The position numbers and the translations under genes were made by a program. Below the pieces are notes generated by a model. It was not told where the DNA came from. It was given only the letters and a program-made list of their open reading frames with translations, and ran no database searches. This document shows positions 1-9,712 of a stretch of 64,000 bases of DNA, one piece after another. This DNA comes from Pseudobutyrivibrio sp. UBA1225 (lineage in GTDB: Bacteria; Bacillota; Clostridia; Lachnospirales; Lachnospiraceae): assembly GCA_002309345.1 (NCBI GenBank), contig DBWZ01000091.1, positions 3,183 through 67,182 of the forward strand. Direction: 5' to 3'. The stretch's first letter is position 1, and each line of letters begins with the position of its first letter.

Positions 1-48
1 ACATTTTTGCTTATAGCAATCTTAGTACGAAAACAAAAACTAAAATAG
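1..48 (+). CDS. C-terminal end of an upstream membrane protein (partial)
   Basis: Frame 1 is open from the window edge to a TAG stop at 46-48 and encodes 15 residues, hydrophobic then basic (ILVRKQKLK at the end). This looks like a last membrane segment followed by a positively charged cytoplasmic tail. The gene lies just before an ABC-2 type permease, so it may be a partner permease. That is inference from position only. Confidence 0.5.
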   Translation, partial: TFLLIAILVRKQKLK

Positions 49-52
49 GCTT

Positions 53-71
53 GAAGCTGACTGATGAGGGG
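53..71 (+). repeat. Copy of a dispersed GAAGCTGACTGATGAGGGG repeat
   Basis: The same 19-base block recurs at about 30280 and 32966, each time just before a plus-strand gene. Here its GAGGGG end lies 5-10 bases before the ATG at 77 and probably serves as the ribosome binding site. Confidence 0.6.
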
Positions 72-76
72 CACTC

Positions 77-1204
77 ATGACAAGATATTTATTATTACTT
101 AAAAGGCTAATAAAAAAGAAAAGCTACATATTCATGCTACTTGTAGTTCCACTTATGGTTATGATGCTAAATGCCATGAGCTCCGCGGATGCGGGATTGA
201 TGACTATCGGTGTATGCATCCCAGGAACAGATGAAAGCTCAAAATTTCTTAGAAATGATTTGGAGGAAAATCCAGGCTCACTGCAGTTTGTTTTTTTTGA
301 CACCGCAGATGAGGTTACTAAAGCAGTTGAGTCTCAGCAGGTAGTTGAGGGCTGGATTGTGCCAAAGGATTTAGATGCTACAGTTGCAAGCATGGCAAAG
401 TCAAGTAGAACTAAAGACAAAATTCAGATTATAATCCGCGAGCCGGGACTTACTCATATGCTTGGCAAAGAAGTAATATGCAGCAGAATATATCCGCGTA
501 TCGCTAGAGACATGGCAATCGATTATGTAGGTAATAAAGTATATGGAGACAATCCTTCAGATGCAGATATAAAGCACATAAAGGATGTTTATGACAACTA
601 CGGTATCAATGGCAACCTTTTTGAAATGGGATACGTAGATGAAGACGCCAACCCAAGTCAGGAGGAAGTCAACTACCTTATGATGCCTCTTAGAGGTATA
701 CTAGCCCTCTGGCTTTTGCTCTGCGCAATCGCAGCATCAATGTATTATCTTGAAGATGAAAAAAACGGACTGTTTATTTGGTGGAAGGTCAAGCTTCCGC
801 TAATAAGAGATTTCTTATATTATGCAGTGATAATTGCGATACCGTCCATAATGGTGCTGATTGGATTGCGCTATGGCGGTGTGTTTACAAATATAAAAAG
901 AGAGTTGGTAGCTCTACTTCTATACGATTTTGCAATAGTATTTTTTGCAAATATTTTGCGACTTTTAATTGGAAGTATAAAGGGTTTGGGAATCATCACT
1001 CCAATACTTATTATGGCATCCGCAATATTCTCACCAGTCTTTATCGATTTCAAAGAGGGAAGGTCATTACAAAAAATTTGTCCAACTTTTCATTATTTGT
1101 ATTGCATTCATGATAAATATTATGTACAATCATTATTGATTTATAGTATTATATTGTTAGCTACTTGGTATTTATTTAATACTTTAACACGACGCATCAA
1201 ATAG
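77..1204 (+). CDS. ABC-2 type transporter permease
   Basis: A 375-residue membrane protein with the ABC-2 permease architecture: one N-terminal membrane helix (about residues 16-36), a large extracytoplasmic domain (about 40-205), then five predicted helices in the C-terminal half. It would form the channel of an ABC exporter together with an ATPase, which is not in the window and is presumably upstream. The truncated protein at 1-48 may be the partner permease. The substrate cannot be predicted. The next gene starts 12 bases after the stop, behind its own GGAGG, so the two may be co-transcribed. Confidence 0.7.
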   Translation: MTRYLLLLKRLIKKKSYIFMLLVVPLMVMMLNAMSSADAGLMTIGVCIPGTDESSKFLRNDLEENPGSLQFVFFDTADEVTKAVESQQVVEGWIVPKDLDATVASMAKSSRTKDKIQIIIREPGLTHMLGKEVICSRIYPRIARDMAIDYVGNKVYGDNPSDADIKHIKDVYDNYGINGNLFEMGYVDEDANPSQEEVNYLMMPLRGILALWLLLCAIAASMYYLEDEKNGLFIWWKVKLPLIRDFLYYAVIIAIPSIMVLIGLRYGGVFTNIKRELVALLLYDFAIVFFANILRLLIGSIKGLGIITPILIMASAIFSPVFIDFKEGRSLQKICPTFHYLYCIHDKYYVQSLLIYSIILLATWYLFNTLTRRIK

Positions 1205-1216
1205 GGAGGATTATTA

Positions 1217-3112
1217 ATGACAACATTTGAAGACAACAATATTATTTCAGAAGAACAACCTGTTAAGAAATCTCGCAAGGGTCTTATCATCGGAATCATT
1301 GCGGGGCTCATTGCTATTATTGCTATAGTTGCCGTACTATTTTTCAACGGCACCTTAATGCCAGCAAAGATGATGCTTGGCAAGGCAGTCAACAAAGGCA
1401 AGGGCGAGTTTTTAGATCAATACAAGCAGGGATACGAAGTCATTCAGAAAACTAGCAAAGATGTCAATGGTGATGGCAAGATTTCTATGAAGGTTTCTAT
1501 TGGCGAGCAGACTAAGCAAGTGCTTGCTTCTACAGGTGTAGATTTATCATGGTTCGATAGTGCACAAATTAATGTAGATACAGATGTCCAAAAAGAGCAA
1601 TTTGGAGTGAAAATTGCCGGCAGTATTAATGACACTTCAATCACCTCAGCAGATGTAGTGCTTGATTCCAATTCTGAGAAGGCATATGTTTCATGTCCGG
1701 ATATCTTTGGTGACAAAGCTATAGTCACAGATACAGGTATACAAGGGCAGCTGCTTTCCAAAAGTTTGGAAAAGTATTCAAATACATACTCGCAATTAGC
1801 TGACAAGTATCCTACTCCAGAAGTGATGGAGAAAATTGTCACTAAGTATTCTGATGTTCTTGTACAAGATTTAAAAGATGCTGATGTTAAAAAGTCTAAA
1901 AAAGAGGTCAAAGCTGGGGATGTTTCAGCAAAATATTATCAACTCGAGATTGCGCTTGATACAAAGACTGTAGATCAGGTCACTCTCGACATAATCGATG
2001 TGATAGAGAAAGATAAAGACACAAAGAATGTCTTTGAAAATGCTTTAAAAGATCAGTTTGAATATGGTGCGTACAGCTTTATGTATGATAGCTTTGATGA
2101 TTTTTGGGCTGATATGATTAAGAATTTGGGCGAAACTAAGACCAAGCTTAAAACCGAGCTTGACGCAGTCAAAAAGAATCCAGAGAAGAATGAAGATATG
2201 GGAACACTTTATGTGTATATCGACAATTCAATGGAAACTAAGGGTATGCATCTAGATATAAAAAATCTATCAACCAAAGATTATAGTTTTGAATATCTCA
2301 TTACTGAAGATGGTAATAATTCAGGACTTTTAATCAATGGTAAGAAAGATGGCAAAAATTCCTTCGTAATGGAAGGTCAAGGCGAAGATAAGAGTGATAT
2401 ATTTAGTGGTCAGTACAAAGTTTCTGTAAACGACAAAGATGTTTGTACACTTGCTGTTGAAGATTTTGAGTTAACACCTTATGAGAAGAGCAAGGGTAAA
2501 GTTAAAATTAAGCTTGATAGTTTTGCTACGGATAGTTTTAAAGGTTCGCCAATGGAAGCATTTACTTTGGCAGATTATGTGATTACTTTTGATACAAAGT
2601 CCAATAATGCGAAAATGGATTTAGATGTCAAGTCGGGTGACGCATCATTGCTTACGCTTAATATTGCATATTCGTTTGAAAAGATTGAGGATATGTCAGT
2701 TCCTACAAATGTGGTAGATCCGAATAATCTTTCTGATGAAGAAGCATATAATGCTATTAAATCTCTTAATCTTACATCAGTCTTGGGCAATCTTGAAAAG
2801 GCGGGGGTACCCGAGATATATTACAAAAAATACAAGTATTTAAGCGACGCACTTGCAACAGGTGATGATATGGAGATTGCAAACGCGCTTCACAATATTC
2901 ATGGTGGAAGTGATGGATGGGACGGCGCTGAGCCATTAGATGAATATGGTGAAGATAATCCAGACGACCTCGAATCAACTAAAAGAGTTTTGAAGGCGGC
3001 CGCAGATATGCCTTTTGACGATTTTGCAGAATTGTATCGTATGACAGAAGGTCATGAGAATGCGACTGATGAGGAAATTCGAGAAGTTCAGGAAATGCTG
3101 AAGAATTTATAA
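1217..3112 (+). CDS. Membrane-anchored extracytoplasmic protein, paralogue of the next gene
   Basis: A 631-residue protein with a short charged N-terminus, one membrane helix (about residues 23-43) and a large extracellular part rich in Lys, Asp and Thr. A stretch beginning QVLASTGVDLSWF aligns clearly with QILATTGMDLSWL in the next gene, so the ectodomains are paralogous. There are no catalytic motifs that I recognise. GGAGG lies before the ATG. It could be a surface lipoprotein-like sensor or binding protein; the function is unknown. A 125-base gap with a TTAAGCAT/ATGCTTAA inverted repeat (3130-3156) separates it from its paralogue. Confidence 0.7.
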   Translation: MTTFEDNNIISEEQPVKKSRKGLIIGIIAGLIAIIAIVAVLFFNGTLMPAKMMLGKAVNKGKGEFLDQYKQGYEVIQKTSKDVNGDGKISMKVSIGEQTKQVLASTGVDLSWFDSAQINVDTDVQKEQFGVKIAGSINDTSITSADVVLDSNSEKAYVSCPDIFGDKAIVTDTGIQGQLLSKSLEKYSNTYSQLADKYPTPEVMEKIVTKYSDVLVQDLKDADVKKSKKEVKAGDVSAKYYQLEIALDTKTVDQVTLDIIDVIEKDKDTKNVFENALKDQFEYGAYSFMYDSFDDFWADMIKNLGETKTKLKTELDAVKKNPEKNEDMGTLYVYIDNSMETKGMHLDIKNLSTKDYSFEYLITEDGNNSGLLINGKKDGKNSFVMEGQGEDKSDIFSGQYKVSVNDKDVCTLAVEDFELTPYEKSKGKVKIKLDSFATDSFKGSPMEAFTLADYVITFDTKSNNAKMDLDVKSGDASLLTLNIAYSFEKIEDMSVPTNVVDPNNLSDEEAYNAIKSLNLTSVLGNLEKAGVPEIYYKKYKYLSDALATGDDMEIANALHNIHGGSDGWDGAEPLDEYGEDNPDDLESTKRVLKAAADMPFDDFAELYRMTEGHENATDEEIREVQEMLKNL

Positions 3113-3237
3113 TTGAAATCATATATTATTTAAGCATGATTAAGTTTGATGCTTAATCCAGTGGTTGAAATGCAGCAGATAGTTGCATTTTAACCTGAGT
3201 TGGAAGGAATAAAATATCTTAGATAGGGAGGAATAAT

Positions 3238-5685
3238 ATGTTTTGTTCTAAATGTGGATTTAAACTACCGGACAATATAAACTTTTGTCCAAAATGCGGA
3301 ACCCCAGTTCCAAAAGTTGCGCCAGTTGTACCAGCGCAACCAGAACCAGTAGTAGAGGAGCCAGTGGCTGAAGCTCCTGTAGTTGAACCAGTAGTTGAAG
3401 AAGAGCCAGCAGTAGAAACTCCTGTTGCAGAGCCTGAAGTAGAGGAGACTGCACCAGTAGTCGAAGAACCTGTAGTTGCAGAAGAGCCAACTGTGGAAGC
3501 TCCTGTTGTAGAATCATCAGCAGAAGAGAGCACAGTTACAGAGGAGCCAGCTGTAAAAACTCCTGTAGTGGAGGATACTGCAAATGTAGCAGAGCCAGTA
3601 GTGGAAGAGACTGTAGAACCAGTTACAGAAGAACCAGCAGTTTCAGAAGCACCAACTGTAGAAGCTCCAACAGTGGAGACACCTGCAGCAGTTGAGACTC
3701 CAGTAATTTCCTCGCCAACTCTAGAGGAGGATGCAGATATAGAGATTCCAGAAGAGGATGGTTTGCTTACAGTGGATGATGTTCTTGCAGCTACTGCTTC
3801 TGAAGAAGCACCTACAGAAGAGCTATCTCAGCCTACAGAGGAATTATCGCAGTACGCTCAGCAGGAGGCACAACCACAACAGCAAGCATATCAGCAGGAT
3901 ATGGGTTACGGGCAGCAAACACAGCAGGATCCTTATTATCAGGAGCAACCTGTACAGCCAGCGCCATATTATCAAGAGCAGCCTGTGCAGCCAATTTCTT
4001 ATTACTCACAGGAATCAGGACAGAGCGTTTATGGTGATGCCTACGACCCTCACAACATCCCAGAGCCAAAGAAGAAAAAGGGTAAGGCTGGTCTCATAAT
4101 CACAATCATAATAGTTTTCCTTTTGGCAGTTGCAGCAGCTGTAGGATTCTATTATTACACCAACATCTACGCTGGACCAAAGAGCCAGTTAAAGAAAGCG
4201 GTCGTTGGCTATGTGGACAAATCCTTCGAAGAAAACGGCACTGTGTACAACAAGTCATATGCTGAGCCACACAAGGAAAAGTCTAGTCAGGTAATAACTG
4301 CTTCAATCGATATTGAGGATGGAATTCAGCAGATCCTTGCTACAACAGGTATGGATCTCAGCTGGTTGGAAAATGCTAGCATCACAATGAAGACCGGTGC
4401 AGATTCTGAGCATATGTCTATGGATTTAATAGCCGGTATTAACGGCACAGATGTTGCAACCGGTGTCATGGCTGTGGACTATGCATCTGGCATGATATAT
4501 GTACAAATCCCTGAGCTTTCTAGTGCCTTCATTTCAATGAACGCAAATGGCGAGGATGGAAATGCATTCCAAGATGTTATCAATGCATATGCAGCGTTGG
4601 AGAAGGGTGAGGACAAGGTCCTTAGGGCAAATGAGATAGGAAAAGTTACAAAGAAGTATGCCAGCCTTTTCATAGACAATCTTGATGAAGTAGAAAAGAA
4701 CGATGATAAGGAAGAAATAAAAGTAGGTAAAATCTCACAGAATGCAACAGGTTACACTGCTGTTATAGATGAGAAAACTCAGGCGTCGATTGATATCGCT
4801 ATCGAGGAAGAATTCCTTCAGGATGCCGAACTTAAAGAGGTTCTTCAGTTGCTTACAGCTAATTCATCATTCCGCGATGAAATCGTAATTGCGGATGTTG
4901 CAGCAGCTGATTATGCAAAGACATCATTTGATTTTGAAAAGTGGTATGGCGATGTTAAAGAAGCTGTAGAAAAAGATGTTAAAGCAAAGAAAGAAAAGGT
5001 AAAAGCCCTCGATAAAGAAAAATCAAGAGGTGCTGAAATCGGAACATTAACATTTTACACAGACAAGAAGAACGAGCTTATCGGTGTTGAGTCAGAAAAT
5101 GTTTTAACTCCAGACACTAAGGAATACGTATATACGTTGAAAGACGGCGAGGACTTTGCTATAGAGTATTCTTGCGATGGCGAAAGTGCTAGCAAATCTA
5201 TCACAGCAACAGGTTCAAACGATGGCAAGAAGGTTAATGCCGACATTTTAGTTAAGGAAAACGATGAGGAGTCGGTTGCAATACAAGTTGTCGACTTTGA
5301 TTACAAAGAGTACCGCAAGGGTAATCTTAAAGGCGAAGTCATCGTAGACCCAGCTGAAAAAGGTGAAGCAAAGGATGCTTTCGAAAAACAGCTTGAGCAG
5401 ATGAAGTACGACATCACATTTGACACACAAGGCAAGTATGGCAATATCGATTGCAAGCTTGCTACTGATGCAATTACCTATGGAACAATTCATATCGTTA
5501 CATCAGATGCAGATGTTGATATCCACGATATCCCATCATCAGCAATAGAAATCAAGGAGGGCGATTCTGTCGGATTGCAGCAGTACACGGAAACAATGAC
5601 CTTTGATCAATTGTTCGCCAACCTTCAAAATGCAGGTGTACCAGTAGAGCAGTTGTTCACTCAGTACATGGAACAAAGACTATAA
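3238..5685 (+). CDS. Zinc-ribbon, Pro/Glu/Val-repeat, membrane-anchored protein
   Basis: An 815-residue protein. Residues 1-24 form a double CxxC zinc ribbon (CSKCG and CPKCG). Residues about 25-180 are degenerate Glu-Pro-Val repeats, followed by a Gln/Tyr-rich stretch (about 195-265). One membrane helix follows (about 286-306), then an ectodomain paralogous to that of the preceding gene. The predicted topology has zinc ribbon and repeats inside the cell and the paralogous domain outside. GGGAGG lies before the ATG. Zinc-ribbon plus membrane-anchor proteins are common in Clostridia and mostly uncharacterised. The repeat tract probably acts as a flexible linker. The gene ends at a strong hairpin terminator. 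Confidence 0.75.
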   Translation: MFCSKCGFKLPDNINFCPKCGTPVPKVAPVVPAQPEPVVEEPVAEAPVVEPVVEEEPAVETPVAEPEVEETAPVVEEPVVAEEPTVEAPVVESSAEESTVTEEPAVKTPVVEDTANVAEPVVEETVEPVTEEPAVSEAPTVEAPTVETPAAVETPVISSPTLEEDADIEIPEEDGLLTVDDVLAATASEEAPTEELSQPTEELSQYAQQEAQPQQQAYQQDMGYGQQTQQDPYYQEQPVQPAPYYQEQPVQPISYYSQESGQSVYGDAYDPHNIPEPKKKKGKAGLIITIIIVFLLAVAAAVGFYYYTNIYAGPKSQLKKAVVGYVDKSFEENGTVYNKSYAEPHKEKSSQVITASIDIEDGIQQILATTGMDLSWLENASITMKTGADSEHMSMDLIAGINGTDVATGVMAVDYASGMIYVQIPELSSAFISMNANGEDGNAFQDVINAYAALEKGEDKVLRANEIGKVTKKYASLFIDNLDEVEKNDDKEEIKVGKISQNATGYTAVIDEKTQASIDIAIEEEFLQDAELKEVLQLLTANSSFRDEIVIADVAAADYAKTSFDFEKWYGDVKEAVEKDVKAKKEKVKALDKEKSRGAEIGTLTFYTDKKNELIGVESENVLTPDTKEYVYTLKDGEDFAIEYSCDGESASKSITATGSNDGKKVNADILVKENDEESVAIQVVDFDYKEYRKGNLKGEVIVDPAEKGEAKDAFEKQLEQMKYDITFDTQGKYGNIDCKLATDAITYGTIHIVTSDADVDIHDIPSSAIEIKEGDSVGLQQYTETMTFDQLFANLQNAGVPVEQLFTQYMEQRL

Positions 5686-5710
5686 TCTAGCAAATACTAT
5701 AAGTAAATCA

Positions 5711-5741
5711 AAAACTTCCAGCGCGGTGCTGGAAGTTTTTT
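5711..5741. terminator. Bidirectional hairpin terminator
   Basis: AACTTCCAGC (5713-5722) pairs with GCTGGAAGTT (5728-5737), flanked by an A-run on the left and a T-run on the right. It can terminate both the plus-strand zinc-ribbon gene and the convergent AraC-type gene. Confidence 0.9.
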
Positions 5742-5743
5742 GA

Positions 5744-6607
5744 TTATCTATATTCCCTCGGTGTTCGCCCATATTTTTTCTTAAAGCTTCTATTGAAGTG
5801 GGATAAGTTTTCAAATCCAACTAGTTGGGAGATTCCAAGAATACTATCCTCGGTAGAAATCAGCAGTCTTGCTGCCATGGAAAGCCTGTAATCGTTTAGA
5901 TAAGTCACAAAGCTAACTCCAAAGCATTCCTTGAAAAATCGCATAAAATGAGACTCGGAAAATCCAGCCAAATCAGCCATTTCGGCGACAGATATCCTAG
6001 TACTATAATTGTTTTCTACAAATTTAATAACAGGTTTTAGTCGATCAATCCGACGGCTGTTATCCGCGGATGCGGGCATCTCGTAAAGGGTTACCAAGTC
6101 GAAAAGGAGAAGATACATATTGCCCTTGATGGCAAGCCACCAAGCTCCTTCACGATGGCGGGAGATGTTGTCGTTGGCGTCCAAATATCTGCGAATGCTC
6201 TCGTAGCCAGTAACGCCCTGCCTAAAAATCCGCGGAACAAGCACCGTGTTTTGAAAAAATGGCAGCAAAAACTTGTCATAAAAATCGTCAGTAGTAGAAG
6301 AAAACATCTTCCCATCAAAGATGATGTTTTCATACTCCATAGGCTCGTCCTTGTACTGATAAATCCCATGCACGATGCCAGGTATAATCAGTGCGATGTC
6401 GCCGGCATAAACTGAGTACTCCTTGCCGTCGATGACAACAAGGCCAGTTCCCTTTTTGACGTAAATGAACTCAACATCCTCGTGCCAATGAAGTGGTACC
6501 GACTCAAAGTCTAGCGGAATAGTACAAGGATAGGTGTTGTAAGGAATATTGTAGTCAAAGTGACTCTTGATTTCGTGTATCGATTGATACTCATGTATAT
6601 TTATCAT
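5744..6607 (-). CDS. AraC-family transcriptional regulator with cupin sensor domain
   Basis: A 287-residue protein. The N-terminal half is a cupin-like ligand-binding barrel (the HWHEDVEFIYV stretch, then GDIALIIPG). The last 100 residues carry the two AraC-type helix-turn-helix motifs (AGFSESHFMRFFK, then VGFENLSHFNRSFKKKYG before PREYR). Such proteins usually respond to a sugar and activate carbohydrate genes. It is divergent from the glycogen phosphorylase gene across a 120-base intergenic region, so it may control that gene. That is inference from gene order. Confidence 0.9.
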   Translation of the reverse strand: MINIHEYQSIHEIKSHFDYNIPYNTYPCTIPLDFESVPLHWHEDVEFIYVKKGTGLVVIDGKEYSVYAGDIALIIPGIVHGIYQYKDEPMEYENIIFDGKMFSSTTDDFYDKFLLPFFQNTVLVPRIFRQGVTGYESIRRYLDANDNISRHREGAWWLAIKGNMYLLLFDLVTLYEMPASADNSRRIDRLKPVIKFVENNYSTRISVAEMADLAGFSESHFMRFFKECFGVSFVTYLNDYRLSMAARLLISTEDSILGISQLVGFENLSHFNRSFKKKYGRTPREYR

Positions 6608-6727
6608 GATAGAATAGTATCACTTTTTAATAGATTTGCGCAAGATGGAGGGATAAACTTAGCATTATAATCATAGTGTATTTGACATGTTGAGATTTCA
6701 TGAAAAGCTATAAACGAGGAGGAGTAT

Positions 6728-8977
6728 ATGAAAGTAGATGAGTATATCAAGATTAGATTTGGTAGACATATGAATCAATGCACCAACGAGGAGATTTACA
6801 TCGGCCTACTAGAATACATCAAAGATAAGGCACAGGATAAGGAAATCGCCGGCGGAAAGAAAAAGCTCTACTACATCAGCGCCGAGTTCCTCATCGGAAA
6901 GCTTTTATCAAACAATCTTATCAATCTAGGTCTGTATGACCAGGTGAAGGCAGAACTTGAGGCAAACGGGAAATCTCTTGCTGAAATAGAAGAAATCGAG
7001 GTGGAGCCATCCCTTGGTAATGGTGGACTTGGTCGGCTTGCAGCGTGCTTCTTGGATTCTATAGCCACCCTCGGGTTGAACGGTGATGGTGTTGGGTTGG
7101 CTTATCACATGGGACTTTTCAAGCAGGTATTCAAGAACAACCTGCAAAAAGAAGAGCCAAATCCTTGGATGTCAGAGCATAGCTGGATGACCAAAACCGA
7201 GAAGACCTATCAGGTGGATTTTGGTGGCTTCAACGTTCAGTCTAGGATGTACGATATCGATGTTACAGGCTACGATTCTGTGACAACCAAGCTCCACTTA
7301 TTCGATGTTGAGACTGTGGATGAATCGATTATTACAAGTGGCATCGATTTTGATAAGAGTGAGTTTGAGAAGAATCTTACGCTTTTCCTCTATCCGGATG
7401 ATTCCGATGATAACGGTAGATTGCTGCGAGTTTACCAGCAGTATTTTATGGTGAGCAATGCAGCTCAGCTTATTATAGATGAGGCGCTGGAAAAGGGATC
7501 AAAGCTATACGACCTTGCAGATTACGCTGTGATTCAGATTAACGATACCCATCCATCAATGGTAATTCCAGAGCTCATCAGACTCCTTCAGATTCGTGGA
7601 CTTACCATGGACGAGGCAATCAGCGTGGTCTCAAAATGCTGCGCTTACACCAATCATACAATCCTAGCTGAGGCTCTTGAAAAATGGCCTATAAAATTTA
7701 TGATGAAGGCTGTTCCGCAGCTTATGCCAATTATCCGCGAACTGCACAACCGCATAGCCAAGAGAATTCCAGATCCTGACGTAGCTATCATCCGTGATGG
7801 ACTCGTGCACATGGCGCATATGGATATTCACTATGGTATTTCCATCAACGGCGTTGCGGCCTTGCACACAGAAATTTTGAAGGAGACTGAGCTTCACAAG
7901 TTTTATAAGATTTATCCTGAAAAGTTCAACAATAAGACAAACGGAATTACTTTCCGTCGCTGGTTGCTATACTGCAATCCTGAGCTTGCAACCCTTGTGG
8001 AGGAGCTCATCGGACCGGGCTTCAAGAAGGATGCCACCCAGCTGAAAAAGCTTGAACAGTTCATTAACGATGATGGGGTTGCTCAGAAGTTCTTGGATGT
8101 GAAGAATCAGCGAAAGTCTGTTTTGAAGGATTATTTGGCGAAGACGCAGGATATCCAGCTTGACGAGAATAGCATCTACGACATACAAATCAAACGACTT
8201 CATGAATATAAGCGTCAGCAGATGAACGCTCTTTACGTCATCAACAAGTATTTTGAGATTAAGGCGGGTAAGAAGCCTGTGCGTCCAATCACTGTGATTT
8301 TTGGTGCGAAAGCGGCTCCGGCATACGTGATTGCAAAGGATATCATCCATCTTATCCTCTGCTTGTCAGAGATTATTGCAAAGGATCCGGAGGTGAGCCC
8401 ATATCTCAAGGTTGTGATGGTTGAAAACTACAACGTAACCTTGGCGGAGAAGCTTATTCCAGCCTGTGATATTCACGAGCAGATTTCCCTTGCATCCAAG
8501 GAAGCTTCGGGTACATCGAACATGAAGTTCATGCTAAACGGCGCAATCGCAATCGGCACAATGGATGGCGCAAACGTAGAGATGCACCAGTTTGTGGGCG
8601 ATGACAACATCTTCATTTTTGGTGACGATTCGGATACAGTTATAAAGCGCTACGAGGATGCAAGCTACGTTTCAAAAGATTACTACGCTAAGGATGCAAA
8701 CCTTAAAAAGTGCGTTGATTTCATAATCTCCGACAAAATGCTTGCGGTTGGGCAGAAGGAAAATCTGCAGCGCCTTTATGATGAGCTGCTAAACAAGGAC
8801 TGGTTCATGACCTTCCCTGATTTCAAGGATTACTGCGCTACAAAGGAAAAGGCTTATGGAGCATACGAGAATCGCCTTGAGTGGGGACGCAAGATGATAA
8901 AGAACATTGCCAATGCAGGATTCTTCTCTAGCGACCGCACAATTGCCCAGTATAATCAGGACATTTGGAAGCTCTAG
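6728..8977 (+). CDS. glgP: Glycogen/starch/maltodextrin phosphorylase
   Basis: A 749-residue cytoplasmic GT35 enzyme that releases glucose-1-phosphate from alpha-1,4-glucans. The family signature [14 protein letters not shown] is present, with the pyridoxal-phosphate lysine at about K600, followed by [10 protein letters not shown]. Length is normal for short bacterial phosphorylases. GAGGAG lies 6 bases before the ATG, and TATAAT at 6666-6671 is a plausible -10. It stands alone, opposite the AraC-type regulator. Whether the substrate is glycogen or maltodextrin cannot be told from sequence. Confidence 0.95.
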   Translation: MKVDEYIKIRFGRHMNQCTNEEIYIGLLEYIKDKAQDKEIAGGKKKLYYISAEFLIGKLLSNNLINLGLYDQVKAELEANGKSLAEIEEIEVEPSLGNGGLGRLAACFLDSIATLGLNGDGVGLAYHMGLFKQVFKNNLQKEEPNPWMSEHSWMTKTEKTYQVDFGGFNVQSRMYDIDVTGYDSVTTKLHLFDVETVDESIITSGIDFDKSEFEKNLTLFLYPDDSDDNGRLLRVYQQYFMVSNAAQLIIDEALEKGSKLYDLADYAVIQINDTHPSMVIPELIRLLQIRGLTMDEAISVVSKCCAYTNHTILAEALEKWPIKFMMKAVPQLMPIIRELHNRIAKRIPDPDVAIIRDGLVHMAHMDIHYGISINGVAALHTEILKETELHKFYKIYPEKFNNKTNGITFRRWLLYCNPELATLVEELIGPGFKKDATQLKKLEQFINDDGVAQKFLDVKNQRKSVLKDYLAKTQDIQLDENSIYDIQIKRLHEYKRQQMNALYVINKYFEIKAGKKPVRPITVIFGAKAAPAYVIAKDIIHLILCLSEIIAKDPEVSPYLKVVMVENYNVTLAEKLIPACDIHEQISLASKEASGTSNMKFMLNGAIAIGTMDGANVEMHQFVGDDNIFIFGDDSDTVIKRYEDASYVSKDYYAKDANLKKCVDFIISDKMLAVGQKENLQRLYDELLNKDWFMTFPDFKDYCATKEKAYGAYENRLEWGRKMIKNIANAGFFSSDRTIAQYNQDIWKL

Positions 8978-9070
8978 ATTTATTCTTTATTATGAAAATA
9001 TAAAGTAAGTGTGTCCGCTAAGAAGGATTTTTGTTTGTAAAATGAAATTTCTCGCAAGTATTTGTATATG

Positions 9071-9099
9071 TTGATTTTGTATTTGTACCATGATAGAAT
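9071..9099 (+). promoter_or_regulatory. Sigma-A type promoter
   Basis: TTGATT (9071-9076), a 17-base spacer and TAGAAT (9094-9099) with an extended TGA just before the -10, about 45 bases before the ATG at 9147. Confidence 0.65.
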
Positions 9100-9146
9100 T
9101 GTCCTAGTTGCGGCTCAGACGGAGCCATAGATTAGGAGGATAGTTT

Positions 9147-9623
9147 ATGCCAACATGGGTGATAGTGTTGCTGATAGTTATCGTGGTTATGGCAGCCTTG
9201 ATTTTCTGGATGAACAAAAGATACAAAAAGGCTCAAGACCAGATGGCAAAGCAAGAAGAGCAGATGGCTGCAGTTGCACAGCAGGTATCAATGCTTATCA
9301 TTGACAAGAAGCGTATGAAGTTTAAGGATGCAGATCTTCCTGCGGGTGTACTTAGCTCAGTACCATGGTACCAGAAGGGATTAAAGGTTCCTGTTGTTAA
9401 GGCTAAGGTTGGCCCTCAGATGATGACTCTCCTTTGCAAGGAAGAAATCTTCGATGATATGCCAGTCAAAAAAGAAGTTAAGGCCACGGTTTCAGGCCTA
9501 TACATTACCAAAGTCAAAGGACTTCGCGGTTCTAACACTCAAGCAGACACCAAAAAGAAAAAGGGTCTCAGAGCTTGGGCAATCCGCAAGCGTAAAGAGC
9601 TTGCCGAGCAAAGCCGCCAGTAA
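9147..9623 (+). CDS. Small membrane-anchored protein of unknown function
   Basis: A 158-residue protein with one N-terminal membrane helix (residues 3-22), a short Lys/Gln-rich helical stalk, a compact domain (about 50-125) and a strongly basic C-terminus. The layout resembles YajC (N-terminal helix plus small cytoplasmic domain), but I do not see the YajC core motif and do not assign that name. AGGAGG lies 7 bases before the ATG, and it has its own promoter and terminator, so it is a single-gene unit. Confidence 0.75.
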   Translation: MPTWVIVLLIVIVVMAALIFWMNKRYKKAQDQMAKQEEQMAAVAQQVSMLIIDKKRMKFKDADLPAGVLSSVPWYQKGLKVPVVKAKVGPQMMTLLCKEEIFDDMPVKKEVKATVSGLYITKVKGLRGSNTQADTKKKKGLRAWAIRKRKELAEQSRQ

Positions 9624-9656
9624 AGACATATTCTTTGGTCATAATGAAGATAAGAC

Positions 9657-9683
9657 AAGGCTGCCGCATTTCGCGGCAGCCTT
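9657..9683. terminator. Bidirectional hairpin terminator, copy 1
   Basis: AAGGCTGCCGC pairs with GCGGCAGCCTT around an ATTTC loop. It lies between the convergent genes at 9147-9623 and 9713-10570. The same 27 bases recur at 10843-10869 behind the next family gene. Confidence 0.9.
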
Positions 9684-9712
9684 TGAGTTTTATACCTATA
9701 CAATCTTGTGAA

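Noticed and set aside
3219..3533. Minus-strand Ser/Thr/Gly-repeat open frame opposite the Glu/Pro/Val repeats
   Set aside because: It is the complement of the repeat tract of a well-supported gene and has no ribosome binding site.
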